Source: Symsagittifera roscoffensis (taxonomy: Eukaryota; Xenacoelomorpha; Acoela; Convolutidae). Taken from it: 64,000 bases of DNA. Of this stretch, positions 60,301 to 63,058 are shown piece after piece. The position numbers and the translations under genes are program-made. The stretch covers positions 3,291,157 to 3,355,156 of the forward strand of contig NC_087070.1 of NCBI RefSeq assembly GCF_963678635.1. Direction: 5' to 3'. The number at the start of each line of letters is the position of its first letter. The first letter of the stretch is position 1. The notes under the pieces were generated by a model. The model ran no database searches, was not told the DNA's origin, and worked only from the letters and a program-made list of their open reading frames with translations.

Positions 60301-63058
60301 TTGCTCGTGATCCTAAAAAACGCCAAAAAGATATTTACAGATAATTTTATTTTAAAAATAATAAAATGTTTTCATTTTGAAGTTGTGATATGAACTAATG
60401 TAAAAATATATGTTCTTTAAACATAGCGAACAGACAGTTGGAAAAGAGTCAAAGATCGCAAGTAAACAGAAAAAATGTACTGACTTGTTTTTTTTTTGTA
60501 AATTTCGACTTTCAACACAGAGGCGAAGCTGAGCTTCGCACCACTTGCGATACAAAACGAAAACAAAATCGAAAGGTCAAAAAACTTGATCTATTACAAT
60601 GAACAAGGTTAGTTTATAACAACTACACGACAAGACAATATAAAGTGTAATAAGCATCGGAAGAAAATGCACCCACCGGTAATAAAGCCAAAAATACATT
60701 GTCAGAAACCCTTTAAGCCGAAAAAAAAATCAACACGAGTTCAGACTTCTGAAAAACTAATAAGTCCACCTCACCTTCAAAATAGTTTATATGCCCGTCA
60801 AAATAACCAATAAGAGGATATTAAGCCGAAAAACATAGGCCGAAAACTTTTATGCCCCAAAAAAAGGAAAATGAAGAAGCCGAAAAAATCAAAAAAGATT
60901 TTGAAGTTATCAAGTCACTTAAACTATATTTCTATTAAGAATTTTATCATTTTGCGTAATCCAGACAGGAGAATCAAAAAAACTTTTCCGCTGAAACGAC
61001 TCGAAATTAGGCCAAAAAGCCGATAATAGTTAGGCCGAAATCAATTGGACAAAATAAAATTTTTAAACAAATGAAAAAATGATATATATATACGAAGTCA
61101 AATTTAGTAAAATTACTGACAGCAGAGGTAAACTAGAAGCAACTATAATGTGATAAAAATTCTACAAAATGGCAACTAAGCCGACTATGGCAACTATTTT
61201 CCGTTTGAAAGAACAAAAACAGGTTAAGTCAGTTTCGAACCCAAGACTTTTGGCATCCCAGGCGTTTTCGTTAGCTACAGACAGGGTTTGGCGGAGAAAC
61301 TTAGAAATTTGAAGATTCCTATTGTTTTAAGTGGTTCTGTTAAACACACTTAGAAATTTGAAGATACCTTTTGATTCAAGTGATTGTGATTCTGTTAAAA
61401 AAAGTTGTTAACCCGAAAAAAGTCTATATTCCAGTTTGATAACGCTTGATGACCGCAAACTTAAAGAAACAGATATATCAAAGCTCTTTGAGTTTGAAGA
61501 ACAATTTATGTTCAACAATTTTTTATTAAAGTTAATCCAACTTGAGAAAACTGGGCAATAAGTAAAATTTTTATTCCGCCGGTTTTTTGAAAATTTGAAT
61601 TTTTTTCTAAATAGAAATTTATGTGACCTTTACACTTTTGCTGTTCGATAGTGGAGTTAGCCATCCGTTTAACGGATCTAGGATTTTCTCGAGGGGGGGG
61701 GGGGAGTGATTTTCAAAAAATTTCCAAAAGTTAGTCGACTTTTATTTCTTTAGGTCGACCAAATTGATTTTCCGAGCTCTCTCAAAGCCTTAAAAAGACC
61801 CCCTATTTTGACAAAATTTTTGAAAAAAGGGCAAAAAAGGCGTTTTTAGGCACTTTTTGGAAAAATTTTTACTAAAAAAAACGCGTTTTTTCGGCGCCCG
61901 CTCTCCTCTTAAAACTTGTATATATTGGCGCCGAAGACTCCTTTAGAAAACTTTTAGGGTCCGTCAGCTAAAAATGGATATCTCAAAATAGTTCAAAGTG
62001 GGGACGTTGATTTGAACGTGATATAAAAAAAAAGAAATATGTCGTGGTGCACTGCGGCTAATTTTCAACTAAGCAAGACAAACAGTTTAATTTGTTAAAC
62101 ATGGGTTTCAGAAACTTTCAGTAAACTTATATTATAGGGGGCCTTAATTGAAGAAAAAGAATCAAATTGTCAAAAACCTGCACTTGCTAATTTTTAAACA
62201 TCTAATGCAAAAAAACGTAGAAGTCACGGATCTCCCTTTTTCTACTCAATTTTTTGCCTTTTCCCGAAAGAAAAATCGCGATTTAAAAATAAGCTTATAG
62301 TACTTCTCGAATTCATGTATCCACATACATGTAAAATTTCACGATCGTCCGATTAATATCGTAGGTGGAGTTCGATCAGAGACAAACACACACAAACACA
62401 CACACCCACACGCATACACAAAAACACATCCACGCACAAGCTTCTTTATTTTAATGTACAGATAAACATACGTGTATTTAGTCAGCGCATTTCCTTTGTC
62501 GACACTGAACTCCGAGGTCTTGTAGGAGCGTCTCCCATCCATTGACATGTTGAAAGTATCGATGCCAGCTTGGACTTCCAGATACACTTTGTCCGAATTC
62601 AGATCCCCGGAACTAGGGCAGTTTTGAATCGAGTAGATGGAGTACTCGTCGGTAGCCAGTTCGGTTAGCGACACGTTCAGTTCCAGCGTCGCAGCACTCG
62701 CCACTGGAATTGGAGAGGTACCGAGGGAGTCGACGACATAGCTGTCAATCCTGCCGACGTCCGCCGCATTCGACCAGGTCAACGTTGCCGTGACTCCGTC
62801 CACCAATGTGTATTCGAAGTCAATCGGTGCAAGTTGGTAGGTACACGCCGAAATCGAAGTACTAGCGGCACTTTTCAGGGTCGCACGGGTGGCGAAGAGT
62901 TCGAAGCTGTATTGAGTTCCTGGTGACAGGGATCTGATGGTCATGGTTGGCTGGGCATTCGTCGGTACCTCGGGTCCCCCGTCCACCGAGATAGTATAAG
63001 TGTGGATGCTGTTTCGAACGAACTCGAGTTGAATCTTAGTCGTACTGTAAGGTTCGGC
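24219..63058 (-). CDS. Multi-FN3-domain type I membrane receptor-like protein (18 exons, 5' end missing)
   Basis: Eighteen exons on the minus strand join to 3,483 nt: 1,160 residues and a stop. Every adjacent pair agrees in splice phase, which chance would rarely give. The ectodomain is a run of FN3-like beta-sandwich modules: SLSPGTQYSFELFATRA, NGVEYQL..YGMHYTYMISAV and HDGYTAGTRYTLNVTITTDF show the typical Y.F.V strand. It has many N-glycosylation sequons and Cys residues, with C-x-C or related linkers (MCTCP, ACTRP, CDCAKP) at module ends. Residues about 1077-1101 form one hydrophobic membrane segment, followed by Lys and a tail of about 58 residues containing YNVL (YxxPhi sorting pattern). 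No kinase or phosphatase domain follows. This fits a cell-surface adhesion or receptor protein of unknown ligand. Its introns hold most mobile elements of the window. Confidence 0.72.
25131..25308 (-). CDS. FN3 gene, transmembrane exon
   Basis: Acceptor GTAATGTAG, donor GTAAGT. Encodes a short juxtamembrane DEIMFMNMEP, a hydrophobic stretch rich in V/A/L/F/I/G (about 28 residues), then AKILFAAKAPAAATAVGAS. A single membrane pass, outside to inside. Confidence 0.8.
25436..25803 (+). mobile_element. hAT-like short inverted-terminal element (best copy)
   Basis: Begins CAGGGGCGGATCTAGGATTT and ends GGTCCAATCCCTG, so CAGGG is inverted at both ends, as in hAT-type termini. Inside are the inverted pair GTCGACC...AGGTCGACC and ATTGGCGCCAAAGG. 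No transposase, so non-autonomous. An 8-bp target duplication was looked for and not found. Confidence 0.55.
26121..26516 (+). mobile_element. hAT-like short element, second subfamily
   Basis: Same interior as the copy at 25436 (GAGTCGACCAATTTGATTTTC, AACAGGCCAAAAAACGGCG, GGCGCCAAAGGCGCC) but termini CAGTGGCGT and, inverted, CAGTAGCGTGG. It ends about 50 bases before an FN3-gene exon. Confidence 0.55.
26570..26639 (-). CDS. FN3 gene, 70-nt membrane-proximal exon
   Basis: Acceptor TTTCTTGTAG, donor GTAATG. Frame AIPVFCGQYGLENHRVWRV then EKPA plus one base completes the last FN3 strands (Y.F.A.P.F) before the membrane. The phase fits both neighbours (0 and 1). Confidence 0.68.
27570..27850 (+). 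repeat. Dispersed intronic repeat, 3' portion
   Basis: Defines the family's second half: ATTAACCCATTTGAGAAAACTGG, then GAAATCTGA, an Ile/Asp-like GAAGTTGATCAC stretch, TGCCTTCTTTTAACAAAG, AACTGAA..AAGAAATCA, and the end GACCTTTATAAGAGTC...ACGTTCATTC. Other copies below share these blocks in the same order and orientation. No ORF or terminal inverted repeat was found. Confidence 0.55.
28255..28510 (+). repeat. Dispersed intronic repeat, copy
   Basis: Carries ATAGCCAACAGTTAGTTGAAG, CACGTTTTTCGTGACC, GCTGTTCAATAGTGGAGTTTG and the end TATAAGAGTTTTCACTACGTTC. The central ATTAACCCAATTTGAG block is missing. Confidence 0.5.
28742..28968 (-). CDS. FN3 gene exon: start and middle of membrane-proximal FN3 module
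   Basis: Begins LPSQPTVTATYLSDTQVELN (Leu split over the intron), the usual P...V....S...V.L.W-type FN3 start, and runs through VDYYILTSDP to VQLLNLEIYRAYTFI. Donor GTAAGC; phase 0 at its end. Confidence 0.75.
29235..29625 (+). repeat. Dispersed intronic repeat, near-complete copy
   Basis: Has both halves: GACAGACGGTTGGAAAAAGTC and ACAGACTTGTTTTTT at the left, CGATTACATTTTTCGTGACG, GCTGTTCAGTATTGGAGTTTG and CCTATATAAGGGTGAG...ACGTTCATCGACTC at the right. The right end lies 10 bases from the next exon's donor. Confidence 0.55.
29635..29768 (-). CDS. FN3 gene exon: second half of an FN3 module
   Basis: Acceptor TTTTTGCAG, donor GTAACA. HDGYTAGTRYTLNVTITTDF is a clear FN3 F-strand (L.PGT.Y.V.V), followed by KTVELTACT at the module end. 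The last base starts the Leu codon of the next exon. Confidence 0.75.
30118..30274 (-). CDS. FN3 gene exon: first half of an FN3 module
   Basis: Acceptor GTCGATTTAG, donor GTCAGT. Encodes PGQAESISVAGVSETELNVS then WSGPSQGAMDRFIYQR: the conserved Trp of strand B lies in LNVSWSGP. Starts in phase 1 after a Cys codon that completes MCTC. Confidence 0.75.
30556..30849 (-). CDS. FN3 gene exon: a complete module on one exon
   Basis: Both boundaries are phase 1. The sequence runs from PYTMAMNGNASGCVDENTIR through LDVEFAVNTDYNDQCAERTG to LEGDKFEPFQMCTC. The strand pattern is weaker than in its neighbours and it has four to five Cys; it may be a diverged FN3 or another beta-sandwich module. Confidence 0.72.
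31051..31259 (-). CDS. FN3 gene exon: FN3 module half with repeated sequons
   Basis: Acceptor TTAACCACAG, donor GTAAGT. YEIQYNYTNSSGAFIES (strand C of FN3), MNTTTTYTHHVTGLPGPSDA, then DVSLVAVLDCKTSQGRVNS. Several N-x-S/T sequons. Ends phase 1. Confidence 0.75.
31608..31737 (-). CDS. FN3 gene exon: first half of the preceding module
   Basis: Acceptor TTCTGTGTAG. PRAPLSLDRDTYDPYSLNMS followed by WVESVNVHPEMEAFFD gives the FN3 start and strand-B Trp. Cys is completed at the upstream junction (MCTC|P) and Trp at the downstream one (QFW|YEIQ). Confidence 0.74.
31803..32405 (+). repeat. Dispersed 0.6-kb repeat, copy 2
   Basis: Second copy of the repeat at 12146-12700, same orientation, about 66 bases from an exon of the FN3 gene. 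Shared blocks run to TCCCCATTTTCAATGGTCGG. Confidence 0.6.
33115..33580 (+). repeat. Dispersed intronic repeat, near-complete copy
   Basis: Left end CATAGCCAACTGACAGTTGG...CTAACTTGTTTTTTG; then ATTATCCCAATTTGAGAAACC, GTCGATCACGTTTTTCGTG, GCTGTTCGGTAGCGAAGTTTG; right end ACTTATATAACAATACTCACTACGTTCATT. Confidence 0.55.
33744..33901 (-). CDS. FN3 gene exon: second half of an FN3 module
   Basis: Acceptor GTGTTTTAG, donor GTGAGC. DGEIIKIDPYRFYIDDG, then LEYGMHYTYMISAVIVTDTG (F strand) and the module end DLVHMCT, whose last base starts a Cys codon completed downstream. Confidence 0.74.
34189..34313 (-). CDS. FN3 gene exon: first half of an FN3 module
   Basis: Acceptor GTGTTTAG, donor GTAAGA. VEAWTSPSKPNINGGELVDC then NKVNVTMTSFDVENGVEYQL: start of an FN3 fold, with the conserved aromatic replaced by another residue. 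Phase 0 in, phase 2 out. Confidence 0.72.
34735..34870 (+). repeat. Dispersed intronic repeat, 3' end only
   Basis: AATGAACTGAACTTAAAAAA...AACTAATTCGAGTCTGACC and the end GGCCCATAAAAGAGTCTGAACTACGTTCATC. Confidence 0.4.
35900..36290. other. G/C-skewed homopolymer-rich block
   Basis: Several runs of seven or more G on the plus strand (for example around 36026 and 36206-36230) alternate with C-runs (about 36139 and 36264). The rest of the intron is AT-rich. G-quadruplex-forming potential; no coding pattern. Confidence 0.55.
36358..36560 (+). mobile_element. hAT-like short element, truncated
   Basis: Starts AGGCGCGGATCTAGGAATTTC, continues GATCGACCAAATTAATTTTTTG and GCGCCGCAGGCAAACTTTC, and ends at TCCCCTCAAAATTATTATAG. 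Its right third is missing and is followed by the 3' end of the dispersed intronic repeat (about 36590-36640). Confidence 0.5.
37035..37480. repeat. 42-bp minisatellite made of two 21-bp half units
   Basis: Half units of the types CAGGTGTGAGCATGTTTAGTT and CAGGTATGATCATGTATCCTG alternate for about nine full periods. The period is a multiple of 3 and free of stops on both strands, so each strand reads as an open frame of about 150 residues with a 14-residue repeat. It lies in an intron 115 bases from an FN3 exon. I regard it as non-coding. Confidence 0.85.
37595..37786 (-). CDS. FN3 gene exon: second half of an FN3 module, 64 codons
   Basis: Acceptor GTTGTTTCAG, donor GTAAGT; symmetrical phase 0, so skipping it would keep the frame. 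LMSARAFQVCAVYSSTWQ is the F-strand region and SDVIFAQRPLLYSDFTQ the G strand and linker. Confidence 0.74.
38150..38420 (+). repeat. Dispersed intronic repeat, diverged copy
   Basis: GAGAATACTGGATCAAAATG, GAAACTAGAAGTTATTGTTCACG, GTTTGATAGTGGATTTTGC and AACACAAACCGCAAAAAAC match the family in order. Confidence 0.4.
38600..38960 (+). repeat. Two tandem partial copies of the dispersed repeat (5' portion)
   Basis: ATAGCCAACAGATTATTGG...AAAAACTTGTTTTTT at about 38607 and TTTAGCCAACAGACTATTGG...AAAAACTTTTTGTTTG at about 38832; both are followed by similar sequence ending in TATATGCC(T/C)TGTTAAAAA and TTGATGACCTAGAA. A 225-base tandem duplication of one partial copy is the simplest reading. Confidence 0.5.
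39138..39573 (+). repeat. Dispersed intronic repeat, copy interrupted by the palindromic element
   Basis: Left end TTCCAACAGACAGTTGGAAAAG; middle ATTAACCCAATTTGAGAAAACTAG; then GCTGTTTGATAGTGGAGTTTG and ACCAAGACCTATA. The remaining end, TATAAGACTATTCACTACGTTC, lies beyond the insertion, at 40305-40340. Confidence 0.65.
39574..40304. mobile_element. 731-bp palindromic (foldback) MITE of Tc1/mariner type with TA target duplication
   Basis: Ends are CAGTGCTGATTTAAATTAAC and, inverted, CAATGCTGATTTAAATTAAC. The arms mirror each other for about 300 bases, nearly perfectly in the outer 270. TA precedes and follows the element; removing it and one TA restores CCTATATAAGAC, exactly the wording of other copies of the surrounding repeat. 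TA duplication and a CAGTG-type terminus are characteristic of Tc1/mariner elements. No transposase, so non-autonomous. Confidence 0.82.
40747..40892 (-). CDS. FN3 gene exon: first half of an FN3 module
   Basis: Acceptor TTGTGTTTCAG, donor GTCAGT. PARPIDMEWVDNGFDWISYK then WDHVIPSIFTGGQTCFQVWY: the FN3 strand-B Trp region. Starts in phase 1 (ACT R|P linker), ends in phase 0. Confidence 0.72.
41127..41329 (-). CDS. FN3 gene exon: second half of an FN3 module
   Basis: Acceptor TGCTTTAG, donor GTCAGT. YTLWCRQQYFMNNSWSNWF (strand C), then DDASTVYQCSVTTHLHG (strand F) and RIFACT before the phase-1 junction. Confidence 0.73.
41539..41751 (+). repeat. E1 5' LTR
   Basis: Starts TGTTGCGAATC and ends TTTTATTA. 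Contains a 10-bp inverted repeat with a one-base centre at 41627-41647 (arm ATTCTCTCCG). Its last A is also the A of the gag start codon. Confidence 0.9.
41751..43997 (+). CDS. E1 gag-protease-reverse transcriptase ORF (748 codons)
   Basis: ATG GCG CAG TC begins at the last LTR base. Residues 1-280 are gag-like (IPWEEWSDLFQLAIIAKENI). Residues about 285-320 hold two zinc knuckles: an unusual CX2CX7HX3C and a canonical CX2CX4HX4C (CTTCKYRGHFTRLC). Near residue 411 QVDSASPVSFL is a candidate aspartic-protease site with DSA in place of the usual D(T/S)G. Residues about 560-748 are the reverse transcriptase fingers and palm, ending in YLDDILVASKG (YLDD at 729-732). Gag and pol are in one frame, so no frameshift is needed between them. 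TAA at 43995-43997 stops translation 16 codons after YLDD; the same frame then continues open. Confidence 0.85.
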   Translation: MAQSNSNESNVRGIPSFWQNHTVDPPIPWEEWSDLFQLAIIAKENIDIENLLNPSERYHPLPPTLENPPENESDAQKTSRIERNIREQKRFDDEEMASIKSETKKFNGMRLEEADKKLRSILYLALGYEGKKIFGQKFTRVKILQISFKEFWENLSVAFVRKTNITFERHKLLNKKQRDRESLEQFWGALAEMAKRCNIPTGEDEWIRDIFINNMKNSDIQRKLLTETLPPLEALNVALIDEKGITNHIKMTSTFKSNGYSSNKSFNHFNVKREPTLNIERTNTCMKCGGNFTKGHLAVCPAKDTTCTTCKYRGHFTRLCKSRRKNVNIVDSQIVYNTDHNYPSEQPDEHIDHANRECCGVINAWLESGQSDNDDYSVLNVTTIYDDQGKELKKLLNIGLGNENQVILNIQVDSASPVSFLKQNVLHELKLRDPYAKIYPVDKATKELYCGFTNNAINITGEVIVPIFSNGWSHKECHFFLTQGHERNILGNNNLPKVGIEISQKQFTTLTNKRTCKSINSVTSLDRDNETEMISKTFKQLFLRIGKIKNQTKITHFHEPLKPIQLKGRRVPLHLLDSVKSELYRFKSEGHIKKLENCDEDRFISPIVITCKKGKSIKLALDSKFINKQIYKNKYQMPNIHDLVDNVAAQISENSAGEVSFTNLDLKNAYSQLSLDNFTSSQCNFSLVGGDITGTYQFLTGFYGLGDMPNEFQRVMDSTLGNIPFTNCYLDDILVASKGSFNDHKKIV
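41752..41761 (+). other. E1 primer binding site TGGCGCAGTC
   Basis: Begins directly after the LTR with TGG, as a site complementary to a tRNA 3' CCA end must. The sequence would pair with a tRNA ending GACTGCGCCA, a serine-tRNA-like acceptor; the tRNA identity is inference. The site lies inside the gag reading frame. Confidence 0.65.
43998..44903 (+). pseudogene. E1 reverse transcriptase thumb and RNase H, after an in-frame stop
   Basis: Same frame as the ORF above, without its own plausible start. EIEWLGFKISKTG (connection), LRSFFGSTNQY, RPLLNKKS, then RNase H: TDASHNG (catalytic Asp at 44379-44381), ELLGVVWAVEH and TDHKALLSAL. The frame ends at 44901-44903; the homologous stretch continues in another frame (about 44915-45110) before returning near 45117, so two compensating frameshifts are present. 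Confidence 0.8.
45120..47609 (+). CDS. E1 integrase ORF with long C-terminal tail (829 codons)
   Basis: HHCC zinc-binding region from about residue 121 (LHESHPGQFGM ... CTQC). The catalytic triad is D189, D248, E284 with spacing D-58-D-35-E, as in retroviral-type integrases (LDFAGP, RVDHASCF, NGLVEKL). The C-terminal 450 residues are S/T/N/E-rich and end near LRRSSRNVGPPQFYG, a basic motif also seen in E2; no chromodomain or envelope-like membrane segment was found. The ATG at 45120 may not be a true start, because the frame upstream is broken. Confidence 0.85.
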   Translation: MSNNQIVVNPSTSGIQVSIDFQISSEHKKLITKFRENLKLPERPLDLNTLFNAKLVALLTEDDEMLNPIVKALQKKVENINANSRYLHQFSKDLHESDGLLYMDGKLVISFTLRNAVLKTLHESHPGQFGMKYLAQYIWWPHINRQFYFHGINCTQCTQTGKNIKSIIPTTQISELPTLFEPNEELNLDFAGPLDNNWGNNKYILLCIDPFSKFPSAKITSSTSSNTVIEFLQDYFYLHGFPNSIRVDHASCFTSQDFKLFCNSHNIKLIFCTVGDHRSNGLVEKLVHTVKIKLLAMSLEQQKPTLQIAISKIIWNLRSSFQSKIKCSPFEIHFNRKPNTIWKQLASNKLSGGFLDKGKSILSRERALDWNADDRIEDGYKDLLVPKKNQSPLEKGYDSDLPTTSKPSSSRVALNSPFRGNLLRKTNGSINGNPFYKQLGQKIINSTKSTVELSDGKIINKSDIAIPKSKSSTIHSFKGNISFPSFSNSDLQVGPRKTNKAKTQQTRKPDTMTGRHTESFTPVTTRSRGTRQPTKFNKPKRNRNKASTSNTGYLAGDESMFIPSDTSDISDWEWIAGGFPCREMIRKRFISDNLNFNENPSPPLAPQTYQTNIKSEILDEQLQSTDTAECPISIKPAPQSTSHTPGESSTATKTEGPNIPSDSTKALEGENPVEFPVFEIEDSSNESANSEERHSKEITTTGNEFKLRRSSRNVGPPQFYGKRYYIDIIDECENQSGSANNPISLDEGDSSGFPTLTFRENPSENQTHICDTLPEDRAPGPAYPSSPDQFSIASTDESLRDAVNNFDNYIYLDSEIFNAELEKFMEGDS
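47905..48117 (+). repeat. E1 3' LTR
   Basis: TGTTACGAATC ... TTTTATCA. Two substitutions relative to the 5' copy (fifth and penultimate bases). Preceded by the purine-rich tract AAGGGGAA. Confidence 0.9.
48638..49373 (+). repeat. 130-bp direct repeat, two copies 605 bp apart
   Basis: TAAGTCAATTTTTTCTTCGC ... AAATAAGTATGCAAGTATG at 48640-48770 recurs at 49245-49374 with very few differences. The second copy runs directly into a truncated hAT-like stretch (GGGGGCGGCTATCG, CAGGTCGACCAATTC). One copy of the dispersed intronic repeat (48810-49080) lies between. Confidence 0.75.
48810..49080 (+). repeat. Dispersed intronic repeat, copy
   Basis: ATTAAAACGATTTGAGAAAACTGC, CCGCTGGCAATCTGAAAAC, GCTGTTCGATAGTGAAGTTTGCC and TAACAAAGGAAAAGAACTG identify it; its usual 3' end is absent. 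Confidence 0.5.
49790..50045 (+). repeat. Dispersed intronic repeat, diverged copy
   Basis: GTTCAACAAAGAGTTAGAAAAG, ATTAATCCCGTTAAGAGAAAAG, TTCCGCTATGATATCTGAAAA, GCTGTTTGATAGTGGCGTTTGCC. Confidence 0.45.
50439..50625 (-). CDS. FN3 gene exon: isolated between the two LTR elements
   Basis: Acceptor GTGTTAAAG, donor GTCAGA. RATFDCPATSETLVSPGV, TSMITQDIAGDVGRVEIQFE and EGEDNPAM: one FN3 end (R.TFDCP) and the start of the next. Phase 1 in, phase 2 out, fitting exons 7.3 kb and 9.1 kb away. Confidence 0.72.
51912..52123 (+). repeat. E2 5' LTR
   Basis: TGTTGTGATTC ... TTCTTTATTA. Has a 9-bp inverted repeat with a one-base centre at 51990-52008 (arm CGAAGTCCA), the counterpart of the E1 hairpin with different sequence. 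Confidence 0.9.
52123..52908 (+). CDS. E2 gag ORF, truncated by the internal deletion
   Basis: ATG spans the LTR and primer-site junction, as in E1. The 261 codons match E1 gag in order (NLRGIPTFWPNHTVEPP, WIDQFHLAIIAKENLDLDNL, LYLALGAEGKRVF, ITFERYKLLSRKQKDRES, EQFWGAL). The frame is lost at the deletion point near 52860-52900, before any zinc knuckle. Confidence 0.85.
   Translation: MAQSTTDSNLRGIPTFWPNHTVEPPTQWNNWIDQFHLAIIAKENLDLDNLKEPMEGESTLPILEGAQESETDQQRKAREARNKETMRVYEHAEEKRLAEEKRKFGGMRRYEADKKVRSILYLALGAEGKRVFAQKHPRVKILGISFKEFYEMLELAFIKPTNITFERYKLLSRKQKDRESYEQFWGALSDLARSCEIGINAEQEWIRDVFIFNMKNCDLQRRLLSETLNPLDALNQAIIDEKGYYFEASTTRQQHITPRVV
52124..52133 (+). other. E2 primer binding site TGGCGCAGTC
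   Basis: Identical to that of E1 although the LTRs are diverged, directly after the LTR and inside the gag frame. Confidence 0.65.
52910..53572 (+). pseudogene. E2 reverse transcriptase, fingers and palm
   Basis: In the +1 frame relative to gag. Begins with the region just upstream of the reverse transcriptase (GLFNRVGKIPSDRKVTHFHS), then GRRVPLHLLDN, EGHIIKLNKCDEDCFISPIV, SNLDLKNAYSQL and YIDDILIASKG. Its frame ends at 53570-53572, where CATTAAAT is duplicated in tandem (8 bp), shifting the frame. Confidence 0.82.
53573..54003 (+). pseudogene. E2 reverse transcriptase thumb and RNase H start
   Basis: Back in the gag frame after the 8-bp duplication. WEKCAFFQKEIEWLGFKISK, LRSFFGSINQYRKF and TDASHNG, then TAA at 54001-54003 where E1 has Leu (NGLGA), a single-base nonsense change. 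Confidence 0.8.
54004..57093 (+). CDS. E2 RNase H and integrase ORF (1,008 codons from 54067)
   Basis: Same frame as the preceding segment. RNase H remainder (ELLGVVWATEHFKNYLYG, TDHKALLSALN), a linker of about 220 residues that is intact here but frameshifted in E1, then integrase. Numbering from ATG 54067: D433, D492, E528, spacing D-58-D-35-E as in E1. HHCC motif LHETHPGQFGM ... CPQC. The C-terminal tail ends with RRNPGPPKFFGERRF, matching the tail motif of E1. No envelope-like protein follows. Confidence 0.86.
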   Translation, partial: GATLKQWDGENWVTIAFASRFLNNHESKYSTNELELLGVVWATEHFKNYLYGAEFEIVTDHKALLSALNANQSNKTMQSRLTRWVNRLLPFNFKIKHIPRKEMGFTDLLSRLPSGKALPTSHYDSEFVVATVQKIKENLSVNNECKKNSCKKNEVYYPLDVNTISNLDCNNPMGGKKDLSQSIQRSFFSIILNYVNDTIRICNSNHSRSESCTSGCDPLNLSKFDFNYFYLSDKTFLFFLAQSVLLFNQSLNSDQEKQLQEFITSVNLLKISLRAEKKGIFLNFNNDTMSDIHKKLLAKYKGDLRLPGNPLSLSDHCSNKLIKLMTDEDKILKEVKKAVHEGKPLDKFGAYLKNFQRDIHVKQGLLFNDIKLIVPAALRSPFLSLLHETHPGQFGMKALAENNWWPHLYREIYHHGKNCPQCIMAGKNLKVLLGTNKTEKLPNLAEPNEEVDLDFAGPLDKSWGNAKYLLLCIDRFSKFPSAKVVNNTSTSSILTFMTDYCHLHGFPKSIRADHGSCFTSFDFRNFCEKNNINLILCTVGDHRSNGVVERLIYTVKAKLLAMSFNDPKPSLNTAIDKIIWNIRSTKQSSIGCSPFSKHFNRSPNTFWKSLVSHAFSLDKGKSIISKDRAQDWGADDAFEDGYLEDRTIEERGYESDPANKVDRNLQRAPLSNPFSHGGNWFRKTVNRREGEPYFKPLGSKPLSDMKHTVTLDNGHVIRKSDLAFNKTQPAAPKTFTARPKPLINSNDLAGKRKRNSPCKRRDSNIGGPSMNSTPTGGNSSKKRRSFFTNSKGSKFDYNNLDSSLTLDLWDKVIDDYLGTESEMVYNTPTVNLHSDLDQPRSTIQSQTNTETTFNIPTGTSDDPIRVDSSPEKTVETPKTPISSKHRVRRNPGPPKFFGERRFIDQVTLGTETISAVDSDDEPLITFSGAKSPKQIPSFCTTSPSDYLTPIDEIPRHTILVAETTQDEFSTPSSQATRTAWVSPPLVEGTSNTQDDIDSDISSGIDTDVRIEADNFHTRYNSTVSNSENF
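57473..57684 (+). repeat. E2 3' LTR
   Basis: Starts GGTTGTGATTC (first base differs from the 5' LTR) and ends TTCTTTATTA; one further substitution. Preceded by GGGGAA. Confidence 0.88.
57921..58133 (-). CDS. FN3 gene exon: FN3 module
   Basis: Acceptor GGTTTTCTTAG. PCPVSDLNFTLIHPVAVLMQ, then GVTYEFRHNFDMTWQN and DLPPSSVVTLEGLVAI (FN3 strands E-F). The donor GTTTTC is weak, but it is the only one that keeps phase 1 with the next exon. Confidence 0.66.
58385..58737 (-). mobile_element. hAT-like short element in reverse orientation
   Basis: Reading on the minus strand it starts CAGGGGCGGACCTAGGATTT and has GGCGCCCAAGGCGCC, with CTCAAAACTAATATATTTT before it. Its other end near 58385-58421 holds two nested terminus-like stretches (CAGGGGCAGATTTAGG and CAGGGATTCGACTCCCTG), suggesting a second element end or a rearrangement. 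An accidental open frame crosses it. Confidence 0.55.
59270..59460 (+). mobile_element. hAT-like element fragment with long G-run
   Basis: CTCGAGTGGGA followed by about 17 G, then GTCAACCAAAATAAG, CACTATAAAGACCCTATTTTG and GCACCGCAGG: the middle of the family. Both ends are lost. Confidence 0.45.
60149..60312 (-). CDS. FN3 gene exon: Cys-rich end of a module
   Basis: Acceptor GCGTTTTTTAG, donor GTAAGT. ITSNNFGFVANRTFDSMPYV, FDFGSCAAEDCLQIQAFVGQ and GNSLNGPICDCA. Three close Cys pairs; phase 2 in, phase 1 out. Confidence 0.72.
60418..60520 (+). repeat. Dispersed intronic repeat, 5' portion
   Basis: ACATAGCGAACAGACAGTTGG...GATCGCAAGTAAACAGAAAAAA and TGACTTGTTTTTTTTT. It shows the family's left end in its cleanest form. 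Confidence 0.5.
61215..61290 (-). repeat. tRNA-like B-box module on the minus strand
   Basis: On the minus strand TGTAGCTAACGAAAACGCC is followed by CTTGGGTTCGAAACTGAC, i.e. possible A and B boxes of an RNA polymerase III promoter about 40 bases apart. Stems are poor. Probably a tRNA-derived repeat fragment. Confidence 0.3.
61480..61690 (+). repeat. Dispersed intronic repeat, joined to a hAT-like element
   Basis: GTTAATCCAACTTGAGAAAACTGG, CCGCCGG..., GTGACCTTTACACTTTTGCTG and TTCGATAGTGGAGTTAGCC, then GTTTAACGGATCTAGGATTTTC, where the hAT-like family starts inside it. Confidence 0.5.
61674..61990 (+). mobile_element. hAT-like short element inserted in the dispersed repeat
   Basis: CGGATCTAGGATTTTCTCGAG, a G-run, TAGGTCGACCAAATTGATTTTC, GGCGCCCGCTCTCCTC, TATATTGGCGCCGAAG, GGGTCCGTCAGC. 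The first few bases of the terminus (CAGGGG) are missing. Confidence 0.5.
62380..62432. repeat. CA-rich microsatellite
   Basis: Imperfect CACACA/ACACAAA run about 40 bases before the donor of the FN3 exon 62472-63058 (downstream in the gene's direction). Confidence 0.8.
62472..63058 (-). CDS. FN3 gene, largest exon in window: nearly two FN3 modules
   Basis: Acceptor CTTTGCTTCGTTTCAG, donor GTATGT. It encodes the end of one module (RNSIHTYTISVDGGPEVPTN, IRSLSPGTQYSFELFATRA, SISACTYQ) and a second with DGVTATLTWSNAADVGRIDS (strand-B Trp) and LTELATDEYSIYSIQNCPS. It starts in phase 0; the upstream exon is outside the window. Higher G+C than the surrounding intron. Confidence 0.78.
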
